A DNA stretch of 21,195 nt from DAOVRD01 sp964521715 (GTDB lineage: Bacteria; Planctomycetota; Brocadiia; SM23-32): positions 1 to 21,195 of the forward strand of contig CAZFSS010000044.1 in NCBI GenBank assembly GCA_964521715.1, written 5' to 3'. Position numbers and translations under genes: made by a program. Below, piece after piece: positions 15,257 through 21,195 of this stretch; the stretch's first letter is position 1, and each line of letters starts with the position of its first letter. The notes below the pieces were generated by a model. It saw nothing but the letters and a program-made list of their open reading frames with translations, was not told the DNA's origin and did no database searches.

Positions 15257-16216
15257 GTGCAGAGACCTCGCATAACGGTTGTCGGCAGCTCAAATACCGA
15301 CCTGACCGTGATCGCGGAGCACTTGCCGGTTCCCGGCGAGACGATTCTCGGAGGCGAGCTGGTCCAGGCCGGCGGTGGCAAGGGCGCCAACCAGGCCGTG
15401 GCGGCGGCGCGCGCCGGCGCGCAGGTCGCGTTCGTCGGCAAGATCGGGGACGACGACTTCGGCCGGGCCGCCCTGGAGGGGCTCCGGCGGGAGGGCATCA
15501 ACACGGACGGCGTGGCCGTGGACGAACAGTCCGCCAGCGGCGTGGCACTAATCATAGTGGACAGAGACGGAGAGAACATGATAGCGGTCGCGCCCGGCGC
15601 GAATGCGCGCCTTGCGGCCGCGGACGTCGAGGCGGCCGGAGACCTCATACGCGGGGCCGACCTGTTGCTCCTCCAGTTGGAGATCCCGCTTGAGGCCGTC
15701 CGGACAGCGGCGCGAATGGCCCGCGAGGCCGGCGTGGCCGTCCTGCTCAACCCGGCGCCCGCGCCGCCCGAGCCCCTGCCCGAGGACCTCGTCGGAGCGG
15801 TTGACTACATGACCCCGAACGTGGTCGAGGCGGCCGGGCTTCTGGGCGTCGCGGCTGACACGGAGCCGCAGGAGATGGCCCGACGACTGGTTCGGGCAGG
15901 AGCCCGCGCCGTCGCCCTGACGCTTGGATCGGAAGGCGTCTGCATATGCGACGGTTCGGCCTGTCAGCGGATTGCGGCGCCGAAGGTCCGGGCGGTGGAC
16001 ACGACGGCGGCCGGGGACTGCTTCTGCGGCGTGCTGGCCGTCGCGCTGGGCGAGGGCCGGCCGCTGCCGGAAGCGGCCCGTTTCGCCGCGTGCGCAGCGG
16101 CCCTCTGCGTCCAGAAGGCAGGCGCACAACCCTCGCTGCCGCATCGGGCAGAGATTGACGAGCTGTTCGGAGGACACGGCTCAAGCTCATGTGGAACAGC
16201 TTCTCAGAAGGTGTGA
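15257..16216 (+). CDS. rbsK: Ribokinase-type PfkB sugar kinase
   Basis: This cytosolic kinase most closely resembles ribokinase, which phosphorylates D-ribose at O5 to ribose 5-phosphate. The GTG at 15257 is chosen over an upstream in-frame ATG (15191, inside the preceding gene) because AGGAGG (15244-15249) lies 7 nt before it and the protein then begins at the first family strand, RITVVGSSNTD. The 319 residues are the normal length. PfkB signature 1 is GGGKGANQAVAAARAG (39-54), signature 2 is DTTAAGDCF (248-256) with Asp254 as the catalytic base, and the C-terminal GAQPSLPHRAEID (289-301) is typical of ribokinases. Other PfkB substrates (for example other pentoses or nucleosides) cannot be excluded. 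It lies 28 nt after the AsmA-like gene, and no ribose transporter is near. Its place in an envelope cluster is unexplained. Confidence 0.9.
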   Translation: MQRPRITVVGSSNTDLTVIAEHLPVPGETILGGELVQAGGGKGANQAVAAARAGAQVAFVGKIGDDDFGRAALEGLRREGINTDGVAVDEQSASGVALIIVDRDGENMIAVAPGANARLAAADVEAAGDLIRGADLLLLQLEIPLEAVRTAARMAREAGVAVLLNPAPAPPEPLPEDLVGAVDYMTPNVVEAAGLLGVAADTEPQEMARRLVRAGARAVALTLGSEGVCICDGSACQRIAAPKVRAVDTTAAGDCFCGVLAVALGEGRPLPEAARFAACAAALCVQKAGAQPSLPHRAEIDELFGGHGSSSCGTASQKV

Positions 16217-16385
16217 GCACGAGCTTGTACCCGCAGGCCATTGCGCAGCGGGTGCCGAGGACTCTACACTACAGGAGCGCAGCCGTTGGCACCTTCTGCT
16301 CGGTGCCTCCGCTTCGCGAACGTACATGAGCTTGGATGAGTCAGGGGCCCCCTCGCAGCGGCGCGCCCCTGAAACCGGGAGAGTC
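16217..16385 (+). promoter_or_regulatory. Leader of the LptC/LptA-like gene with two hairpins
   Basis: This is the longest gap in the colinear run. It holds GGCACC/GGTGCC (16288-16293 and 16302-16307, 8-nt loop) and an 8-bp perfect inverted repeat TCAGGGGC/GCCCCTGA (16341-16348 and 16365-16372) that ends 4 nt before the GGGAGAG ribosome site. A weak promoter-like pair, TTGCGC (16241-16246) and TACACT (16265-16270) with an 18-nt spacer, lies upstream. These suggest a separate transcript start and possible translational control, but each element is modest. Confidence 0.35.
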
Positions 16386-19121
16386 ATGGCTCGCAAGACC
16401 AGGGCTGCTTTCAGGGCCGTCCTCGTCCTGCTCGTGCTGGCAGGCGTTGCCGGCGCGGTCTACTACGTCACTCGCGTGGTACCGCACCGCTTGCCGGCTG
16501 AGTCGGAGCAGCCCCACGTGCCCCCTCGGACGCTGACGCAACAGCCGGCCGCTGCCGAGGGGCCGGCGACAGCAGACAACGAGCCCCCGGCAGCAGCGCA
16601 GGCCGGCACGCCGCCAAAGCCGGAAGCGGCTCCCGGGCGCCCCGTCTCGCCGGACGACGTGCGGTCCGAGCTCGTCGGGTTCAGAACGGCCATACAGGAC
16701 GAGAAAAAGCAGCGCGACGAGGTCATCGTTCAGGGCGAAAGGGCCGTCGTCAACGAGCGGGCGCGGCTCTACGACATCGTTCGTCCCGTGGTCGACATCC
16801 TGCTTAACGCAAGGGCCAGGGAGCCCGCCGACGTTCAACTGGGGTCCGTGCGTGTAACGGCGCAGAGGGCGGAGTACGACGAGAAGAACCGCATTGTGCG
16901 CCTGTTCGAGAACGTGGTGGCTGCGGGCGAGGACTTCGGGATTGAGACGGACAGCATCGTCTTCGACGTCGAGGACAGCACGCTGAGCTCCGACAGCGGC
17001 GTTCGAATCCACAAGGACAAGACCGACAAAAGCGGCGCCACGTCTCCCGCGATGGTCGTGACTGGCAAGGGCCTATCCGCGGACCTCGTGCTGAGCAAGA
17101 TGACCATCGGCTCGAGCGTCCAGGCCCGGCTTTACGGCGTTTCAGAGGACTTCCTGGCCGCCGGGATGGAGAGCTCCATCAGGACGGGAGGCGCCGGCGA
17201 CGTTGTCATCGCCAGCGACGGGAAGCTGTTCTACGAGCATGTCGCCCGCAAGGTAACCTTCTTCGACAACGTAGCGGCCACATTCGGCGGCAGGCAACTG
17301 CGCTGCGATCAACTGGCGATCCTGCTGGGGGAAACGAAGGGCAAGGACACCGTCGAAGTGACGGACATAGTCGCCGAAGGGCACGTGCGTCTGACCTACG
17401 AGGACCAGGTGACGACCGGGAGCCGCCTAGTATGGCGCAACGTCACGCAGATGGGCGAGCTGACCGGGCAGCCGGCAGCGCTGACGACGCCTGAGTTCGA
17501 GATCACGGGCCAGCAGTTGACCTTCTACCGGGTCAACAACCGGTTCCAGGCCGACGCGGCCGGCGAGCTTCTGTGGAAAGCGCAGAATGGAGGCGCGCCG
17601 GTCGAGGGCAACGTCGCCGAGACCTCGCAGGCCTTCGGACCGATCCACTTGAGCACGCGGGAGCCGTTGCGCGTCGCATGGCAGGACTCCATGAGCTACG
17701 ACGCGCCCAGCCACCTGGTCCAGTTCAAGGGGCGCGTGACGATTCAGCAGAAGGAGACCCAGCTCAGCGCCAATGAACTGGACATCGAGTTCGATCCAGC
17801 CACGGGAGCGATGCAACGGCTCGAGGCCAGAGGCGCGGTCGGCGTGCGGGATCAGGTGACCGGAATCGCACGCGAAGCGCTGTGCGACGCGCTCGCCTGG
17901 AATGCAAAGGAAGACAGCGTCGGGCTTGTGGCCGCCGAGGGCAAGAGCGTGAACGTCGTCGCCGGCCGGCAGTCCATCCTGTCGCCTCGAGTCGTGTTCC
18001 ACAACGCTACCAGGACCCTCGAGTGCCCCACCGCCGGGCGGGTCGTCGTCACCCCGGCGCGGAGCCCCGAGGCGGCGCAGGGCACGGGCCTGCCCATCAC
18101 GGTCGAATGGCAGAAGATGATGCATTTCACGCAGGAGTCTTCTCCGGCTGCCATGTTCGCCGGCGCCGTGCGCGCGACGCGGGGAGAGCAGGAGATGCGC
18201 GCGGAGACGCTGCGCGTGAGCTTTGACGCCGACATGAGCCCCGTAAAGATAGTGGCGGCGGGCGAAGCCGTGATCGACGTGCGAGCTGCAAGTAAGGAAG
18301 CCCCGGTCGCGGCCGCCGCAGGGCCTGCCGCGGGGGCGGGGGCCGGCAACGCAAGCCCCGCGCTGGCGCCCGTGCCGACTCTGAAGGGCGATCGGTGGCG
18401 CCTTGCCTCCGAAGCCCTGACCGTCGATGTGCAGCAAGAGATACTGACTTCCGAGACGCCCGGCCAGTTGACCGTGCTTGAGGCCGACGTGCCGACGACG
18501 ACCATAGCGTGGCAGAAGGCGCTCCGGCTGGACCTGGCCGGCAATTCGGCCGATTTCTCGGGCGGTGTAAGGACGGAGATGTCGGGAGCCGTCCTCCAGA
18601 GCGAGGAACTGCGGCTCGACTTCGACGCGGACCTGAGGCTCCGTCACATCAAGGCCAGCGGCGACGTCCACTTCATCGCACAGCAGGAAGGGGCGCCCTG
18701 GGAACTCCGGGCCGGCTCTGCGGAGGCTGCTTTCGGGACCGGCGACGAGCTGAAGCAGATCATCGCCCGCGACGGCGTCGAGGTGCTGGGCCAGCAGCAC
18801 AGCTTCACCGCTGAGCGGCTGCTCCTGTTCCTCGAAGAGGAGGCGGACCAGGCCCGGCCCCTTGTCTCGCGCGCGGTGGCCGAGGGAAACGTCCTCATCC
18901 GCTATTCGAAGGGCGACCCGCTCGTGGCGGGCGGAGACCGGCTCGAGTGGGACAGAGGCACGGACACCTACGTTCTGAGGGGCGAGCCCCAGGCCTTCAT
19001 GCGCAAGGGCGGGCTCGAGGTCCGCAACGAGGAGATCCGCGTGCAGCGGTCCACCGGCCAGGTGAGCCTGCCGCCCGGAGCACGACCCAGCCAGACCATC
19101 GTCAAGCAGGAGAAGGGCTGA
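16386..19121 (+). CDS. LptC/LptA-like periplasmic bridge protein with tandem OstA-like repeats
   Basis: This 911-residue protein has one N-terminal membrane helix (about 10-28), a P/A/E-rich linker (38-88), a charged helical stretch (90-145) and an LptC-like block (about 150-255, with VTAQRAEYDEKNRIVRLFEN). The rest is a series of OstA/LptA-like beta units marked by an aromatic start (Tyr283, Trp432, Trp575, Trp709, Trp855), an F-x-G-x-V strand, and a D-A/D-P turn before an AxGxV strand, for example FDPATGAMQRLEARGAV and FDADLRLRHIKASGDV. In E. coli LptC hands LPS to LptA, whose single domain oligomerises into a bridge; here several units appear fused to a membrane anchor. The ATG at 16386 follows GGGAGAG (16377-16383) closely; an in-frame ATG at 16326 has no ribosome site. 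An A/G/P-rich insert lies at 634-664. LPS or lipid transport is inferred. No lptB, lptF or lptG is in the window. Confidence 0.8.
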   Translation: MARKTRAAFRAVLVLLVLAGVAGAVYYVTRVVPHRLPAESEQPHVPPRTLTQQPAAAEGPATADNEPPAAAQAGTPPKPEAAPGRPVSPDDVRSELVGFRTAIQDEKKQRDEVIVQGERAVVNERARLYDIVRPVVDILLNARAREPADVQLGSVRVTAQRAEYDEKNRIVRLFENVVAAGEDFGIETDSIVFDVEDSTLSSDSGVRIHKDKTDKSGATSPAMVVTGKGLSADLVLSKMTIGSSVQARLYGVSEDFLAAGMESSIRTGGAGDVVIASDGKLFYEHVARKVTFFDNVAATFGGRQLRCDQLAILLGETKGKDTVEVTDIVAEGHVRLTYEDQVTTGSRLVWRNVTQMGELTGQPAALTTPEFEITGQQLTFYRVNNRFQADAAGELLWKAQNGGAPVEGNVAETSQAFGPIHLSTREPLRVAWQDSMSYDAPSHLVQFKGRVTIQQKETQLSANELDIEFDPATGAMQRLEARGAVGVRDQVTGIAREALCDALAWNAKEDSVGLVAAEGKSVNVVAGRQSILSPRVVFHNATRTLECPTAGRVVVTPARSPEAAQGTGLPITVEWQKMMHFTQESSPAAMFAGAVRATRGEQEMRAETLRVSFDADMSPVKIVAAGEAVIDVRAASKEAPVAAAAGPAAGAGAGNASPALAPVPTLKGDRWRLASEALTVDVQQEILTSETPGQLTVLEADVPTTTIAWQKALRLDLAGNSADFSGGVRTEMSGAVLQSEELRLDFDADLRLRHIKASGDVHFIAQQEGAPWELRAGSAEAAFGTGDELKQIIARDGVEVLGQQHSFTAERLLLFLEEEADQARPLVSRAVAEGNVLIRYSKGDPLVAGGDRLEWDRGTDTYVLRGEPQAFMRKGGLEVRNEEIRVQRSTGQVSLPPGARPSQTIVKQEKG
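17232..19070 (+). repeat. Tandem OstA-like unit array in the LptC/LptA-like gene (about 140-residue unit)
   Basis: Equivalent aromatic positions occur at residues 283, 432, 575, 709 and 855, spacings of 149, 143, 134 and 146. Units 2-4 share the pattern W-Q-x-x-M/L, F-x-G-x-V, A/S-E-x-L, F-D-x-D/A, then AxGxV. The first unit is more diverged and the last is truncated at the C-terminus. The copies are seen at protein level only. Confidence 0.65.
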
Positions 19122-19176
19122 CACCGGCTGTTCGTCCGCCGGACTGCGACCAGCCCCCCGCCCCACGGAGCACAAG

Positions 19177-20466
19177 ATGACAACCGTCTTTGCCGAAGGA
19201 CGCCCCGAGGGCGCGATCGGCCCCGCAACGAAGCGCGAAGCCATCCGCGCTGCCGTCGCGCACGTGGGTGACGTGTCGCGGACTCTTGTCATCCCCCCCG
19301 ACGCGTCTCGCCCGCACTCGGACGCCGGCACGCTCACGCAGATGCTGTACGAGGAGGTCGGGCGGCGCGCGCAGTTCCACGTGATGCCCGCGTTGGGAAC
19401 TCACCATGCGATGGGCCGGAGCGAGATCCGGCGCATGTTCGGTGAAAGCATCCCCGCAGACGCCTTCCTGGAGCACAGGTGGCGCCGCGACCTGGTGAGG
19501 CTCGGCACGGTGCCTTCGGACTACGTGCACGAGGTCTCGAACGGGGTCCTGGCCGGGACGATGCCGGACTACGACATCCCGGTCGAGTTGAACCGGCTCT
19601 TGCTGGAGGGCGGCTACACGGCCATCTTCTCCGTCGGCCAGGTGGTGCCGCACGAGGTCGCCGGAATGGCCAACGGATTCAAGAACGTCCTGGTGGGCGC
19701 CGGCGGGCAGCAGACGATCAACATGACGCACTTCCTCGGCGCCTCATACGGCATGGAAAGGATGATGGGCCGCGCGCAGACGCCCGTGCGCGCTGTGTTC
19801 AACTACGCCCACGACAACTACCTGGCGCAGCTCGGGATCCTTTACATCCTGACCGTCATGACCAGGGACGAACGGGACGGGATGGTCATGAAGGGGCTCT
19901 ACGTCGGGGATGACCAAGAGACCTTCATGCGCGCCGCGGAGCTGAGCCGGAAGGTGAACGTCACGCTGCTCGACAGCGCGCCTGAGCGCGTCGTCGCGTA
20001 CCTGGAGCCGGACGAGTTCACCAGCACGTGGCTCGGCAATAAAGCCATCTACCGGACTCGGATGGCCATCGCCGACGACGGCGAGCTGCTCGTCATCGCG
20101 CCCGGCGTCAGGGCCTTCGGCGAGGACGCGGAGATAGACCGCCTGATACGTCGGTACGGCTACGGGGGGACGCCCGCCACGTTGGAGGCCGTGGCCGAGA
20201 ACGCCGATTTGCGCGGGAACCTTTCGGCGGCGGCGCACTTGATCCACGGCTCATCGGAAGGACGCTTCCGCATCGTGTATGCCACCGATCCGGCAAACCT
20301 CTCCAGGCAGGAGGTCGAAGGGGCGGGCTTCGAGTGGCGAGACGTCTCGCAGGTGCTTCGCCGCTACGACCCTGCGTCGCTCCGCGACGGGCCGAACGAT
20401 GGCTTCTATTACGTCGGCTGCCCCGCGCTGGGCCTGTGGAGCGTGCGAGACAGGTTCGGGACCTAG
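19177..20466 (+). CDS. LarA-like nickel-pincer cofactor enzyme (lactate racemase family, DUF2088)
   Basis: This 429-residue protein resembles LarA, the lactate racemase whose nickel-pincer nucleotide is covalently held by a lysine. The family layout is visible: PPDASRPH (41-48, matching the DxxRP nucleotide-binding segment), ALGTHHAMG (72-80) with His76/77, and VPHEVAGMANGFKN...NMTHF (158-186), in which His159, Lys169 and His185 match the His, cofactor Lys and nickel His of LarA. The ATG follows GGAG (19167-19170) by 6 nt. The true substrate is unknown, because LarA homologues also racemise or epimerise other 2-hydroxy acids. The cofactor genes larB, larC and larE are not in the window and would have to lie elsewhere. 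The gene is 55 nt behind the LptC/LptA-like gene and ends tail to tail with pdxB. Confidence 0.85.
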   Translation: MTTVFAEGRPEGAIGPATKREAIRAAVAHVGDVSRTLVIPPDASRPHSDAGTLTQMLYEEVGRRAQFHVMPALGTHHAMGRSEIRRMFGESIPADAFLEHRWRRDLVRLGTVPSDYVHEVSNGVLAGTMPDYDIPVELNRLLLEGGYTAIFSVGQVVPHEVAGMANGFKNVLVGAGGQQTINMTHFLGASYGMERMMGRAQTPVRAVFNYAHDNYLAQLGILYILTVMTRDERDGMVMKGLYVGDDQETFMRAAELSRKVNVTLLDSAPERVVAYLEPDEFTSTWLGNKAIYRTRMAIADDGELLVIAPGVRAFGEDAEIDRLIRRYGYGGTPATLEAVAENADLRGNLSAAAHLIHGSSEGRFRIVYATDPANLSRQEVEGAGFEWRDVSQVLRRYDPASLRDGPNDGFYYVGCPALGLWSVRDRFGT

Positions 20467-21195
20467 CGGCGGACGCGAAGGATGTAGTTCGGGCCCTCGT
20501 CCACGATCCGGCAACCGAAACCGCGCAGCCGCATCTCGACCTTCCTCCGCAGCTCCGCGCCTACCGAGTCGTCGAAGCCCACCCGGTAGACGCCGAGCTC
20601 GTGCCGGCCGTAGTCCACGTCGTAGTCCTTTCTCATGCGGTCGAAGGCCGCCCCTCGCGCCGGCCGATCCAGCGTCCGCTTCAGCTCCTCGCTGGTCGCG
20701 CGGATGTCGTAGATCCGCGCCAGCAGGGCCCGAACCGCGGCATCAGCGGCCGCCTCAGGCGAGCCGGACGCGCCGAACTCCACACTCACTCCGATTTCAG
20801 GTCTGAACCCCCGCATCAGCAGGGGGCGCGTGTCCTGCGGTTCCAGGCCGAAGCCGCGGCACATCTGCTCGTGGACGACGATCGCGCCCCTCCTCTTCGC
20901 CTCGACGGCGTAGCCGGCCACGTGCGGCGTCGCCAGGATCGGCAGCCTGATGAGCTCTTCGCGCGGCTCGGGCTCCCCCTCGTAGACGTCCAGCACGGCG
21001 CCCCCGATGCTCCCGCGCGTCAGCGCCTGAACCAGCGCGCCTGAATCAACGACGTCGCCCCGCGACGTGTTGATCAGGCAGGCCGTGGGCCTCATCCGGG
21101 CGATCTGCGCCGCGCCGATCATGTGGTGGGTCGGATGCCGGCTCTCCCCCGCCCGCGTCAGGGGCACGTGCAGCGTCACGAAGTCCGCCGCGATG
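20463..21195 (-). CDS. pdxB: Erythronate-4-phosphate dehydrogenase PdxB (partial, 5' end outside window)
   Basis: PdxB oxidises 4-phosphoerythronate in the deoxyxylulose-5-phosphate-dependent route to pyridoxal phosphate. The visible part starts inside the NAD-binding domain (in-frame codons read IAADF before VTLHVPLT) and continues with LINTSRG, DVYEGEP and TPHVAGYAVEAKRRG, which carry the catalytic Arg, Glu and His of the D-2-hydroxyacid dehydrogenase family. The AGY-x-x-E-x-K-x-RG pattern is typical of PdxB rather than of SerA. The C-terminal about 90 residues, with RIYDIR and FDRMRKDYDVDYGRHEL, resemble the dimerisation domain found specifically in PdxB. The N-terminal substrate-binding part and the start codon lie beyond 21195; a GTG at 21179 is internal. 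Its TAG stop overlaps the stop of the convergent LarA-like gene in CTAG. Confidence 0.88.
   Translation of the reverse strand, partial: IAADFVTLHVPLTRAGESRHPTHHMIGAAQIARMRPTACLINTSRGDVVDSGALVQALTRGSIGGAVLDVYEGEPEPREELIRLPILATPHVAGYAVEAKRRGAIVVHEQMCRGFGLEPQDTRPLLMRGFRPEIGVSVEFGASGSPEAAADAAVRALLARIYDIRATSEELKRTLDRPARGAAFDRMRKDYDVDYGRHELGVYRVGFDDSVGAELRRKVEMRLRGFGCRIVDEGPNYILRVRR

Noticed and set aside
15924..16385. Upstream extension of the LptC/LptA-like protein into the kinase gene
   Set aside because: It is out of frame with the conserved kinase, and the membrane helix sits correctly when the start is at 16386.
17427..19337. 636-codon minus-strand open frame opposite the LptC/LptA-like gene
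   Set aside because: No motif, odd composition, and it runs across the gap and into the LarA-like gene.
1..21195. tRNA, rRNA, CRISPR, transposase or integrase genes
   Set aside because: I looked through gaps and gene translations and saw no cloverleaf with a CCA-type end, spaced direct repeats, or recombinase motifs.

Overview
The window is GC-rich DNA from a Gram-negative (two-membrane) bacterium. The gene content suggests the PVC superphylum, most likely a planctomycete or close relative. The evidence is a type IV pilin-like/T2SS-like prepilin of the planctomycete and Lentisphaerae style (MRKAFTLIEMLVVIAIIAILAALL, split here as MRKAFTLIEM + LVVIAIIAIL), a GH106-type glycoside hydrolase next to a xylose-isomerase-fold sugar isomerase, a membrane protein with a degenerate transglutaminase-like domain, and very large AsmA- and LptA-type envelope proteins. 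The taxonomic call is an inference. No rRNA, tRNA, CRISPR array, insertion sequence or phage gene was recognised.

Left part (1-6257). A small helical protein of unknown function (57-311) is followed by a secreted GH106-like glycosidase (607-3963, plus strand). It faces a convergent sugar phosphate isomerase/epimerase-like protein (4061-4978, minus). Next is a minus-strand prepilin-like protein (5226-6257) with a strong sigma70-type promoter, a palindrome over its -10 box, and a terminator-like hairpin behind it. These genes fit extracellular polysaccharide or glycoside degradation plus handling of the released sugar; the pilin is probably part of a secretion or pilus apparatus encoded elsewhere.

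Right part (6589-20466). A promoter with an extended -10 (TGCTATAAT) starts a colinear plus-strand run: ftsH, a membrane protein with a dead transglutaminase-like domain, tilS, a 1044-residue AsmA-like protein, a ribokinase-type PfkB kinase, a 911-residue LptC/LptA-like protein and a LarA-like (nickel-pincer racemase family) protein. The gaps are 79, 9, 3, 28, 169 and 55 nt, so most of it could be one operon, perhaps with a separate start before the LptC/LptA-like gene. The run ends tail to tail with a partial minus-strand pdxB whose stop codon overlaps that of the LarA-like gene in a CTAG.

The most interesting signal is the pair of giant envelope proteins. The AsmA-like protein contains five copies of a roughly 124-residue unit, and the LptC/LptA-like protein contains about five copies of a roughly 140-residue OstA-like unit behind an N-terminal membrane anchor and LptC-like domain. 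Together they look like covalent beta-groove bridges for moving lipid or LPS across the periplasm. That role is inferred from family resemblance and repeat architecture and has not been tested here.
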